A stretch of 64,000 nucleotides of DNA. Origin: Gemmatimonadota bacterium (lineage in GTDB: Bacteria; Gemmatimonadota; Gemmatimonadetes; Gemmatimonadales; GWC2-71-9). Under the pieces are notes generated by a model. It searched no databases, was not told the origin of the DNA, and was given only the letters and a program-made list of their open reading frames with translations. The first letter of the stretch is position 1; each line of letters begins with the position of its first letter. Below, piece by piece: positions 16,676 through 24,276 of the stretch. Where the stretch lies: assembly GCA_003222195.1 (NCBI GenBank), contig QHVB01000025.1:372001-436000 (forward strand), read 5' to 3'. Made by a program: the position numbers and the translations under genes.

Positions 16676-18628
16676 CTAGTCCTCTGCGACCTGTTGTCGT
16701 TGGAAGACCTTTCCGTCGATGAACAGCTTGAAGAGATCGGCGTCCAGCTGGCCCTCTTTCACTTCTGTGGTGAGAATGTCGATCGCACGGTCGATGGACA
16801 CCGCCCGCTTGTAGGGCCGATCCTGCGCCGTGAGGGCATCGTAGATGTCGCTGATCGTCATCATGCGCGTCTGAATGGGAATCGCGTCCGCCGTCACCCG
16901 CCGCGGGTAGCCGCGGCCATCCATCTTCTCGTGATGACCGTACGCGATGAGCGGGATCTGCTGCAGCTCGCGCGTCCACGGGATCCGCTGTAAGAACTGA
17001 TAGGTGTGGCTCACGTGGCTCTCGATCTCGTGCCGCTCCGCGTCGTCCAGGCTGCCCTTGCGGATCGTGAGAAAACGCATCTCGTCGGGTGAGAGGAACG
17101 CCTCGGCCGCGCCATCGAGACCCAGATAGTTCCGTTGCGCCCACGCTTTCAGCTCTTCGAAGCTGCCCTCGTCGTGCAGGATAGTCGGCTCATTCGCCTG
17201 CAAGACGATCTCGAGGAATTGATCGAGCTCCTTGAGCTCCTGCTGGTGCGCGGCCTCGAGCTCCTTGCTGAAGCTGTCGTAGCCGTTCTTCCCGTTCTGC
17301 TCGAGGAACTCAGCCCGCTTCCTCCAGAATTCGCGCTCGGCGGTGCGGCGGATGAACGCGTGGCGATGCCGCACCAGACTCAGGTCCGACGGGTAGAGCT
17401 TCTTCGCCTTGATGAGGACCTGCTCGCGCACGCCGACCTTGCCGAAGTCGTGCAGCAGGGCGGCGTAGCGAATTTCCTTGAGCTGCTCGCGCGAGAATTT
17501 CAGGCCGCGATAGGGACCGTCGCCGGCGCGGTCGACCACCTCCGCCAGCCCGACGGTCATGCCGGCGACGCGGCCGCTGTGGCCGTAGGTCGTCGGATCG
17601 CGCTGCTCGATCGCATGCACCGCGGCGAGGACGAACCCCTCGAACAGCTTTTCGATGTCTTCGTATAGCCGGCCGTTTTCGATGGCCACCGCCGCCTGGC
17701 CGGCCAGCGCGGTCACCATTTCGACCGTCCGTTTGGAGTAGGGCACGACCTGCTTTTCCACGTCGACCGGCGTCGCGAGAATGGCGTCGAGGTTGCGCTT
17801 GCGGTTGATGAGCTGCAGCACGCCGATGATCTCGTCTTTGTGATCCTTCATCGGAATCACGAGCATCGACTTCGAGCGATACCCGTAGCGTTCGTCGAAC
17901 GAGCGATTGATGGTGTACTCGACGTCGGGCGGGAGGAAATACGCGTCGTCGATCACGAGCGGATCGCCCGTCACGGCGCAGTAGCCGGCGAGGCTGCCGC
18001 GATCGACGGGAATCGTGTGCTCGACGAACGGCGCTTCGGGCTTGGAGTAGGTCTGCGCCAGACGAAACCGCAGCCGCTTGTCGCCATGCTGATTGATCTC
18101 GACGAGGTACAGGCTGCCCGCGTCCGACTGCGTGATGCGACGCGCCTGCGTGAGGATCAAATCGAGCAGCGTCTTGATGTCGCGCTCGGTGCCGAGCGCG
18201 ACCCCGATGCGCGTCAGCTCACCGATCTCGCGCGACCGCTGCGCGGCTTCCCCGCGGGCGCGCGCCGTCTCGGCCCGTGCCGCGGCTTCCCGGAATCCGG
18301 CGCGAATCGCGACCAGCAGGCGCCGGGGGCTCGTCGGCTGCGTCAGGAACCCCGACAGGAACTCGGTGGGCAGCCCTTCCGGGACGTCCGTCTCGCCGTT
18401 GCGTCCCAGCGCGACGATCGCGCCTCCCGCGTCGACGAACGCGCGCATGACGTCCACCGGAAACACGGACCGGCTTTCGGCATCGAGCAGGAAGACGGTC
18501 GGCCGGTCGTCGGCGACCACGAGGTCTCTCGCCAGGCGCACCGGTCGCGCCTCCACCTGCGACGTCTCGAGCGCCGGCGCGACCGTGTCCGGACGCCACA
18601 TCGGCGGATGCAGCAGGACGTATCTCAT
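16676..18628 (-). CDS. GAF and HD-GYP domain protein, putative cyclic-di-GMP phosphodiesterase
   Basis: Cytoplasmic 650-aa signalling protein. N-terminal ~130 residues resemble a response-regulator-like fold without a clear phospho-acceptor context; a GAF domain follows (about 140-310, with YCAVTGDPLVIDDAYF and GVLQLINRKR); the HD-GYP domain covers about 320-640 with the HD motif LLHDFGKVGV and HHEKMDGRGYP, plus SDIYDALTAQDRPYK. A helical, charged insertion of roughly 100 residues separates the HD motif from the rest of the domain. Metal-binding His/Asp residues are kept, so c-di-GMP hydrolysis is likely. It follows the CsgG/TPR gene with an 84-nt gap. A 6-bp inverted repeat (18641-18654) lies just before the start. 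Confidence 0.88.
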   Translation of the reverse strand: MRYVLLHPPMWRPDTVAPALETSQVEARPVRLARDLVVADDRPTVFLLDAESRSVFPVDVMRAFVDAGGAIVALGRNGETDVPEGLPTEFLSGFLTQPTSPRRLLVAIRAGFREAAARAETARARGEAAQRSREIGELTRIGVALGTERDIKTLLDLILTQARRITQSDAGSLYLVEINQHGDKRLRFRLAQTYSKPEAPFVEHTIPVDRGSLAGYCAVTGDPLVIDDAYFLPPDVEYTINRSFDERYGYRSKSMLVIPMKDHKDEIIGVLQLINRKRNLDAILATPVDVEKQVVPYSKRTVEMVTALAGQAAVAIENGRLYEDIEKLFEGFVLAAVHAIEQRDPTTYGHSGRVAGMTVGLAEVVDRAGDGPYRGLKFSREQLKEIRYAALLHDFGKVGVREQVLIKAKKLYPSDLSLVRHRHAFIRRTAEREFWRKRAEFLEQNGKNGYDSFSKELEAAHQQELKELDQFLEIVLQANEPTILHDEGSFEELKAWAQRNYLGLDGAAEAFLSPDEMRFLTIRKGSLDDAERHEIESHVSHTYQFLQRIPWTRELQQIPLIAYGHHEKMDGRGYPRRVTADAIPIQTRMMTISDIYDALTAQDRPYKRAVSIDRAIDILTTEVKEGQLDADLFKLFIDGKVFQRQQVAED

Positions 18629-18712
18629 GGCTTGGCCACGCAGTTGTTCAACTGCCCCAATGCCTCATTGAGATTCGCGACCGTCCAGCGGAGAGGCGCG
18701 TGATCGGTTCCG

Positions 18713-19414
18713 TTAAGACGACTTCACCCGCTGCAGGCCTTCCTGCGCCTCAGCGTAACCCGGGAGGATAGCCAGCGCGCGGTTGAACATCTCCACCGCT
18801 TTGTCCTTCTGGCCGTGGTCGGCGTAGAGCAGCGCGCGCGAGTAATAGGTCAGCGCCTCGGTCGGAATCTGGCGCCCCATGCGCTGATCCGACGCCTGCC
18901 GCTGGAGCGCGGGCAGATTGGCGTCCTTCATGAGCCGGCTCGCGATGTTGCGGATGATGTCGAACATGTGATCGCGCTGCATCCGCTCCGACTCGGTCTT
19001 CACGATCTCGCTCGTCTCGGTGTTGACGAGCCGGACGTCCACCCGGAAATCACCGTAGAAATCGATGAAGGTGCCCAGCACGACGTAGTGGGCGCCGACG
19101 AGCTTACCGACCTTGGCGGCGGTCTGGGGATCGACGCGACCCTGGGCGCCCAGGTTTTGCTCATCGATCAAGTGCTGGACTTCCTGGCGCTCGACGACGC
19201 GCGCCGCGGGATTCTGCGACAACTCGGAGATCATCATGCCGGCTATGCCGCGCTCGAGGGCGTCGAAATCCTCTTTGCCCTGCCCGTAGGAGCCACCGTT
19301 GGTGAAGGGGAGAACGGCGATACCCGGGCGGGTATCCTGGTTGCGCCCTCCCTGCTGGGCACCCAGAAGCACCGGCACCAGGGTCAGCACCGTCAGTACG
19401 GCACGCGCGCGCAT
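18713..19414 (-). CDS. exported CsgG/FlgO-like protein with C-terminal TPR
   Basis: A 233-aa protein with a Sec signal peptide (RARAVLTVLTLVPVLLGAQQ) and no lipobox. The middle resembles the CsgG/FlgO nucleotide-free fold: IAVLPFTNGG, MISELSQNPAARVVERQEV, AKVGKLVGAHYVVLGTFI. The last ~45 residues form one TPR unit (TYYSRALLYADHGQKDKAVEMFNRAL). The ATG at 19414 is chosen because AAGGAG lies 5 nt upstream; a GTG at 19432 overlapping the preceding stop is an alternative. Likely a periplasmic or outer-membrane associated assembly factor; specific role unknown. Confidence 0.75.
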   Translation of the reverse strand: MRARAVLTVLTLVPVLLGAQQGGRNQDTRPGIAVLPFTNGGSYGQGKEDFDALERGIAGMMISELSQNPAARVVERQEVQHLIDEQNLGAQGRVDPQTAAKVGKLVGAHYVVLGTFIDFYGDFRVDVRLVNTETSEIVKTESERMQRDHMFDIIRNIASRLMKDANLPALQRQASDQRMGRQIPTEALTYYSRALLYADHGQKDKAVEMFNRALAILPGYAEAQEGLQRVKSS

Positions 19415-19428
19415 AGCTGCTCCTTCGG

Positions 19429-20295
19429 TCACAGGGTCACCTTCATGCCTTCCTCGGCGGCAACCACTTCGAGCGAACTTCCGCGCGCCTTGGCAAACTT
19501 CCGCGCGGCCGCCAGCAAGCCATCCATTTCTTTATCACCGTGCTCGGGCTCGTGGTGAAACAGCACGAGCTGCTTGGCGCCGGCATCCTGGGCCAGGGTC
19601 GCTGCTTCTTCGTAGGTCGAATGCCCCCAGCCACGGTGTTGCTCGAGCTCTGCCGGCGTGTACATCGCGTCGTGAATCACGAGATCGACGCCTTTCAAGA
19701 AGCTCACGAAATCGTGCCGCCAGTTCTTCGAGACTTCGTACCGCCCACCGCTGCCCAACTCGTTGTCCGTCACGTAGGCGATGCTCGGTCCACCCTTCGC
19801 GGGTGTGAGCCGGAAGCCCAATGTCGTTCCCGGATGCCGCAGCTTGATCGTGCGGACTCGGAACTCCCCGATCGAGAACTCTTCCATATCCACCTGTTGC
19901 ACCGTCAACGACGCGGACAGCGCGTCGAGCGGCACGGGGAACACCGCCGGATCCATCTGCTGCCGGAGAATCGCTTCCAGCGAGGCCGTCCCCTGGCGAG
20001 TCCCCCAGATGCGGACGGTATTGCCAGGCGCGAAGAACGGTTTGAAGTGCGGCAGCCCCTGGATGTGGTCCCAATGCGCGTGCGACAACAGGATTTCTAC
20101 TTTTACCGCGCCGTTCTGTTTCTCGACCAGCTCCAGCCCCAGCGCACGGATGCCCGTCCCAGCATCGAGCACGACCAGCTCACCCCCGGCGCCTTCCACG
20201 GCGACGCACGGCGTGTTCCCGCCGTAGCGCGCGGTTGCGGCGCCAGGAGTAGGAATACTCCCGCGGGTTCCCCAAAAGGTCACCGTGTAAGCCAT
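19429..20295 (-). CDS. metallo-beta-lactamase fold hydrolase
   Basis: Cytoplasmic 288-aa hydrolase. Metal motif LLSHAHWDHIQGLPHF (HxHxDH) is near residue 72, further ligands are in YVTDNE, VIHDAMYTPAE (Asp) and LFHHEPEH. The opening FWGTRGSIPTPG is typical of the subgroup often annotated as cyclic-nucleotide phosphodiesterase-like or PhnP-like. It sits directly downstream of a Crp/Fnr regulator that keeps cyclic-nucleotide contact residues, which makes a cNMP phosphodiesterase role attractive but unproven. It has its own promoter (20320-20349). Confidence 0.82.
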   Translation of the reverse strand: MAYTVTFWGTRGSIPTPGAATARYGGNTPCVAVEGAGGELVVLDAGTGIRALGLELVEKQNGAVKVEILLSHAHWDHIQGLPHFKPFFAPGNTVRIWGTRQGTASLEAILRQQMDPAVFPVPLDALSASLTVQQVDMEEFSIGEFRVRTIKLRHPGTTLGFRLTPAKGGPSIAYVTDNELGSGGRYEVSKNWRHDFVSFLKGVDLVIHDAMYTPAELEQHRGWGHSTYEEAATLAQDAGAKQLVLFHHEPEHGDKEMDGLLAAARKFAKARGSSLEVVAAEEGMKVTL

Positions 20296-20319
20296 GCGTT
20301 TCGGCGCGCCGATCGGGCT

Positions 20320-20349
20320 AAGTTACTGGCAGTTAGTGACGTAGAACAA
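20320..20349 (-). promoter_or_regulatory. promoter of the metallo-hydrolase gene
   Basis: On the minus strand TTGTTC (20344-20349), 18-bp spacer, TAACTT (20320-20325). The ATG at 20295 is 24 nt further on. No Shine-Dalgarno sequence is visible in the short leader. The region between the boxes contains the imperfect palindrome ACTGGCAGT. Confidence 0.45.
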
Positions 20350-20381
20350 GTTGCCGCCTCACCCGCGCGTCGTGACGCGTC

Positions 20382-21056
20382 TCACGCACCCCGCCCGGCA
20401 GCTTGCTCCAGGGCGCCACGATCGCGGATGACGATGTCTTTGCGGCTCACGTCGATCATTCCTTTATCAACGAGCTCTCGCATGGTGCGGGATACGGTTT
20501 CCCGCGACGATCCGATCATCTGGGCGATGGTGTGGTGGGTCAGCCGGCGCGTAATGCGCTGGCCGTCGGTCTCGTCGGCGAGGTCGAGGAGCAGCTGGGC
20601 GACGCGGCCGTGCACGTCGAGCAGGACGAGGCTGCCGACTTTTTCGTCGACGCGCCGCAAGCGGCGCGACAGTTCTCGCAGCAGCGCGAGTCCGATGCCT
20701 GGCGAGTGCTCGAGGATGCCCTGAAAATCCTCGCGGCGCAGGACGTACAGCGTTGAGTCTTCCATCGCGATGACGTGCGCTGAGCGCGGTTCGTCGTCGA
20801 TCAACGCCATCTCGCCGAAGAACTCGCCTTCGCCGAGCACGGAGAGAATGACTTCGCGCCCGTCTTCACCGATGAGGACGACCTTGACCTGGCCTTTGGC
20901 GACGACGTAGAGCGCGTCGCCGGGATCGTCCTCGAACAGGATGACGGAGTTCTTGGGGTAGGCACGGTCGCGGGCGACGTCCACCACCCGCTGCAGGTCG
21001 GCGGCGGAGAGCTGGCTAAAGAGCGGTACCTTTTGCAGCACGTCGGCAGCAGACAC
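20382..21056 (-). CDS. Crp/Fnr family transcription regulator
   Basis: A 224-aa regulator: N-terminal cyclic-nucleotide-binding beta-roll (about 10-125) and C-terminal winged helix (about 150-220). The phosphate-binding cassette [17 protein letters not shown] keeps the Gly-Glu and Arg-Ser that contact cAMP in CRP. No Fnr-type N-terminal cysteine cluster is present. The recognition helix is in [15 protein letters not shown]. Start is GTG, 6 nt after a consensus -10 box. The divergent rpmE and the downstream metallo-hydrolase are neighbours; targets are unknown. Confidence 0.92.
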   Translation of the reverse strand: MSAADVLQKVPLFSQLSAADLQRVVDVARDRAYPKNSVILFEDDPGDALYVVAKGQVKVVLIGEDGREVILSVLGEGEFFGEMALIDDEPRSAHVIAMEDSTLYVLRREDFQGILEHSPGIGLALLRELSRRLRRVDEKVGSLVLLDVHGRVAQLLLDLADETDGQRITRRLTHHTIAQMIGSSRETVSRTMRELVDKGMIDVSRKDIVIRDRGALEQAAGRGA

Positions 21057-21062
21057 GCGAAC

Positions 21063-21091
21063 ACTTTACGCCGTGTCGCAAGCGGTGTCAA
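21063..21091 (-). promoter_or_regulatory. consensus promoter of the Crp/Fnr gene, leaderless
   Basis: On the minus strand: perfect TTGACA (21086-21091), 17-bp spacer, TAAAGT (21063-21068), then 6 nt and the GTG start. Transcription would begin at or one base before the start codon, so translation must begin on a leaderless mRNA. Confidence 0.8.
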
Positions 21092-21111
21092 ATGAAGCCG
21101 ATGTCGAAGCC

Positions 21112-21141
21112 TTGCCCCCAAGTTCGTGCGCCAGCTATATT
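21112..21141 (+). promoter_or_regulatory. promoter of rpmE-prfA-prmC operon
   Basis: TTGCCC (21112-21117), 18-bp spacer, TATATT (21136-21141). It is divergent from the Crp/Fnr promoter, with 20 bp between the two -35 boxes. The predicted leader of about 37 nt has AAGGA before the rpmE GTG, in contrast to the leaderless neighbour. Confidence 0.55.
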
Positions 21142-21184
21142 TCCGCACTTCGTTCAGTCCGACAATCAGGCAAGGATGTGTGTA

Positions 21185-21397
21185 GTGAAACCCGGAATTC
21201 ACCCGAGATACCAGCGGGCGACCGTCCAATGCGCGTGTGGCAACACGTTCGTCACGCGCTCGACGACGCCCATGATTCACGTGGAAGTCTGCGCCAAGTG
21301 TCATCCCTTCTTCACTGGCAAGCAGAAGCTCCTCGACACCGCGGGCCGCGTGGAGCGCTTCCGCCAGAAGTACGGAACCAAGGCCGGAGCGAGCTAA
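21185..21397 (+). CDS. rpmE: 50S ribosomal protein L31, zinc-binding type
   Basis: A 70-aa ribosomal protein beginning KPGIHPRYQ, as in most L31. Four cysteines (CAC and CAKC) form the zinc site of the C+ type, which is usually expressed under zinc sufficiency. The GTG at 21185 is preferred to an ATG at 21176 because it gives the canonical N-terminus and has AAGGA 8 nt upstream. It heads an operon with prfA 4 nt after its stop. Confidence 0.93.
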   Translation: MKPGIHPRYQRATVQCACGNTFVTRSTTPMIHVEVCAKCHPFFTGKQKLLDTAGRVERFRQKYGTKAGAS

Positions 21398-21401
21398 TCC
21401 C

Positions 21402-22460
21402 GTGGAGACCCGACTCCGCCAGGCGCTCGCGCGGGCGGAGGAGGTCGCCCGGCAGTTGGCCGACCCCGCCACCGCGCGGAATCCAGCCAAACTGAAGCAG
21501 CTTGGGCGCGAGAGCGCTCAGCTCGAGGCAGTGCGCCGGGCCCACGAGCGCCTGGAGCGGCTCCACGGCGAGCTGGCCCAGGCACGCGAAGTGCTCGCCG
21601 ACAAGGACCCGGAGCTGTCGCAGCTGGCGCGCGCCGACGTCGAACGGCTGCGCCCGGAGATCGACCGGCTCGAGGCGGAGCTCGCCGAGCTGCTCACCCC
21701 CAGCGATCCGTTCGACGATCGCGACGCCATCGTCGAGATTCGCGCCGGCACCGGTGGCGACGAGGCCGCGTTGTTCGCCGCCGACCTGTTTCGCATGTAC
21801 ACGCGATTCAGCGAGCGGCGCGGCTGGAAGGTCGACATCCTGTCGCTGTCCGAAGGCACCCTCGGCGGTCTGAAAGAAGCGGTGTTTGCGGCGCACGGAC
21901 CCAAAGCGTACGGCACCCTGCGCTATGAGTCAGGGGTGCATCGCGTGCAGCGCGTCCCCGTCACCGAGCAGCAGGGCCGGATCCATACCTCTGCGGCGAC
22001 AGTCGCCGTCCTGCCAGAAGCGGAAGAGGTCGACGTGAAGATCGAGGACAAGGATCTTCGCATCGACGTGTTCCGTTCCGGCGGCCCCGGCGGTCAGAGC
22101 GTGAACACGACGGACAGCGCGGTGCGCGTGACGCATCTCCCCACCGGCCTCGAAGTGAAATGCCAGGACCAAAAATCCCAGCTGCAAAACAAGATTAAGG
22201 CGCTCGAGATCCTGCGCTCGCGGTTGCTCGACCGGAGGGTGGCCGAGCAGGAGGCGGCGCGGGCGCGCGACCGGCGCGCCCAGGTCGGGACGGGCGATCG
22301 CTCGCAGAAAGTCCGGACGTACAACTTTCCGCAGAACCGCGTCACCGATCATCGGATCCACCTGACGACGCACAACATCGATCAGGTGATGGACGGCCGG
22401 CTCGACGAGCTGATCGCGGCGCTGAAGACCGCGCAGGAGAAGGAGCGGCTGAGTGCCTGA
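21402..22460 (+). CDS. prfA: peptide chain release factor 1
   Basis: Reads UAA and UAG in the ribosomal A site (352 aa). The peptidyl-tRNA hydrolysis loop [14 protein letters not shown] is near residue 230; the stop-codon recognition tripeptide of the RF1 type is PVT in [18 protein letters not shown]-like context [18 protein letters not shown] identifies the family. GTG start 4 nt after rpmE. The 3' end overlaps prmC, whose product methylates the GGQ glutamine, a common gene pair. Confidence 0.95.
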   Translation: METRLRQALARAEEVARQLADPATARNPAKLKQLGRESAQLEAVRRAHERLERLHGELAQAREVLADKDPELSQLARADVERLRPEIDRLEAELAELLTPSDPFDDRDAIVEIRAGTGGDEAALFAADLFRMYTRFSERRGWKVDILSLSEGTLGGLKEAVFAAHGPKAYGTLRYESGVHRVQRVPVTEQQGRIHTSAATVAVLPEAEEVDVKIEDKDLRIDVFRSGGPGGQSVNTTDSAVRVTHLPTGLEVKCQDQKSQLQNKIKALEILRSRLLDRRVAEQEAARARDRRAQVGTGDRSQKVRTYNFPQNRVTDHRIHLTTHNIDQVMDGRLDELIAALKTAQEKERLSA

Positions 22461-23271
22461 CACACTGCGGCGGTCAAGCGACAGCGGCAGCGGTCGAGAA
22501 ACGACTGCGGCGGTCTGGGCGGCCGTATCGGGCATGACCATCGGCGAAGCGTGGCTGCGGCGTGACGAGGCCAGGTCACCGGAACTCGTGGCGAGATATG
22601 AGCACGCGGTTGCACAGCTGAAACGGGGTGTCCCCTTGGCCTACGCGGTGGGCTCAGTCGGATTCAGGACACTGGATTTGGCAATCGATCCCCGCGCGCT
22701 GATTCCGCGGCCTGAGACCGAGGGGTTGGTTGAGCTGGTGCTGGGCCGTTGCTCGACCGGACTGGTGGCCGACATCGGTACGGGCTGCGGCTGCATCGCG
22801 CTGTCGCTCGCGGTCGAAGGCCACTTCGACAAGGTCGTCGCCGTGGAGCGGTCGCCCGCCGCGGCCGCACTCGCGCGTGAGAATGTGAAACGGATCGCGC
22901 CGAGCACGCCGGTGGAAGTTCGCGTAGGGAACCTGCTCGCGCCGCTGGCGGACAAGGCAGAGCGGTTTCGGGCGATCCTGTCCAACCCTCCGTATCTCTC
23001 CTCCGCCGATCACGCCCATCTCGATACATCCGTCGCGGCTTTTGAGCCGCGCGAGGCGCTCGTCAGCGGTAGCGACGGCCTCGATGCGACGCGCGAACTC
23101 TTTGCGGCAGCGGGGGCATTACTCCAACCGGGAGGACTGCTGGCACTGGAGATCGATGAACGGCGAGCCGATGCGGTTCGAAACGTCGGCCGGCGCTTTG
23201 GGTGGAACGTTGAGATTTACGACGATGTGTTCGGTTGTCCGCGTTACGCGCTCTCTATAAAGGAGGCTTAG
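22453..23271 (+). CDS. prmC: release factor glutamine methyltransferase
   Basis: SAM-dependent enzyme (272 aa) that N5-methylates the GGQ glutamine of release factors. SAM-binding motif [16 protein letters not shown] is near residue 103, catalytic NPPYLS near 179, preceded by the PrmC hallmark [12 protein letters not shown]. Start GTG overlaps prfA by 8 nt. The N-terminal ~35 residues are Ser/Thr/Arg-rich and less conserved; a GTG or ATG further in (for example ATG at 22534) cannot be ruled out. Confidence 0.92.
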   Translation: MPDTLRRSSDSGSGRETTAAVWAAVSGMTIGEAWLRRDEARSPELVARYEHAVAQLKRGVPLAYAVGSVGFRTLDLAIDPRALIPRPETEGLVELVLGRCSTGLVADIGTGCGCIALSLAVEGHFDKVVAVERSPAAAALARENVKRIAPSTPVEVRVGNLLAPLADKAERFRAILSNPPYLSSADHAHLDTSVAAFEPREALVSGSDGLDATRELFAAAGALLQPGGLLALEIDERRADAVRNVGRRFGWNVEIYDDVFGCPRYALSIKEA

Positions 23272-23624
23272 TGCTCGAAGAGAAGGCGGAAGACCTGGGG
23301 CGCGTGCTCGGCCAAACTGAAGAGTACAAGGCGTTACGTCGCGCGACGGAAGGATTGCGCGAAGACCAGGCGGTTCAGAAAGTGCTCGCGGAAGCGGAAC
23401 GGCTCGCGCAGGAAATCGAGCGCGTCGCGCAACAGGGCAAGGAACCGACCAAGGAGCAGGTCGAGCAATACGACCAGGCACTCCAAAGCGTGCAGGGAAA
23501 TCCGGTGTATCAACAGATGGTCGCGGCGCAGGCCAATTTCGAAAAACTGATGGCCCGCATCAATGCCCGCATCTACGAGGGCATCAAGAAGGGCGCCGCG
23601 AGCCCGATCATTACGCTTGGATAG
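23271..23624 (+). CDS. YlbF/YmcA family protein
   Basis: A 117-residue all-helical protein (EEKAEDLGRVLGQTEEYKAL and later VYQQMVAAQANFEKLMARIN) matching the YlbF family. In Bacillus the related YlbF-YmcA-YaaT complex works with RNase Y in mRNA maturation; here the function is unknown. A perfect AGGAGG (23261-23266) lies 4 nt before the GTG start, which overlaps the prmC stop by one base. Confidence 0.8.
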   Translation: MLEEKAEDLGRVLGQTEEYKALRRATEGLREDQAVQKVLAEAERLAQEIERVAQQGKEPTKEQVEQYDQALQSVQGNPVYQQMVAAQANFEKLMARINARIYEGIKKGAASPIITLG

Positions 23625-23634
23625 GGACTCGGGA

Positions 23635-24276
23635 TTGGGGCCTAGGGCCTCGGGCCGGTTCGTCGTGATCGAGGGGCCCGAAGGAGCCGGGAAGTCCACG
23701 CTCGTGCGCTGGCTTGCTGGTCAGCTCCGGGCGGAAGGCCACCACGTCACCACTGTGCGCGAGCCTGGCGGGACGCCGATCGCCGAGGCGGCGCGCAAGT
23801 TGGCGCTGAAATCGCGCCATGACCGGGCGTTCGGTGCCGAGCTGTTTCTGTTTCTCGCGGCGCGCGCCGATCTGGTGGAACGCGTGATTCGCCCGGCGCT
23901 GGAGAACGGGCAAGTCGTCATCGCCGATCGGTTCGGCCTGTCGACGCTGGCCTATCAGGTGGCTGGGCGGGGCCTGCCGCGCGCCGATGTCGAAGCGGCG
24001 TTGCGGGTCGCGACGGGAGGCCTGTCTCCCGACCTTACCCTGATCCTCGACGTCCCAGTGACGGTCGGGCGCGAGCGCCAGCGGACGGCCGGCAAGGTCA
24101 AAGACCGCATCGAGCGTGAAGATGACACGTTTCACGCACGGGTCCGTGAGGCCTATCGCAGCGCATTTGGACCCGGAATTGCTCATATTGATGCCAGTCA
24201 GTCAAAGAAGGCCGTCCAGGATGCCGCCTGGCGGGAAGTGGCGGCAATAACGGCTTTATCCATGCGAGGGGCATGA
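23635..24276 (+). CDS. tmk: thymidylate kinase
   Basis: Phosphorylates dTMP to dTDP (213 aa from this TTG). P-loop VVIEGPEGAGKST, then TVREPGGTPIAE (DR[E/Y]-type substrate loop) and VIADRFGLSTLAYQ; the LID region has RERQRTAGKVKDRIERED. The start is uncertain: TTG codons at 23617 and 23635 or GTG at 23665 are possible. The region 23625-23657 is a drifted GGG-word repeat that encodes the extra N-terminal residues, and no ribosome binding site is clear. The stop overlaps the S41 protease start. Confidence 0.88.
   Translation: MGPRASGRFVVIEGPEGAGKSTLVRWLAGQLRAEGHHVTTVREPGGTPIAEAARKLALKSRHDRAFGAELFLFLAARADLVERVIRPALENGQVVIADRFGLSTLAYQVAGRGLPRADVEAALRVATGGLSPDLTLILDVPVTVGRERQRTAGKVKDRIEREDDTFHARVREAYRSAFGPGIAHIDASQSKKAVQDAAWREVAAITALSMRGA

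Noticed and set aside
18641-18654. Inverted repeat CAGTTGTTCAACTG near the HD-GYP start
   Set aside because: Six-bp arms with a 2-nt spacer, no promoter beside it; could be chance.
18629-18700. Open stretch reading LRWTVANLNEALGQLNNCVA before the HD-GYP start, ending in a stop that overlaps its ATG
   Set aside because: No start codon in frame upstream and no recognisable family; not enough to call a gene or relic.
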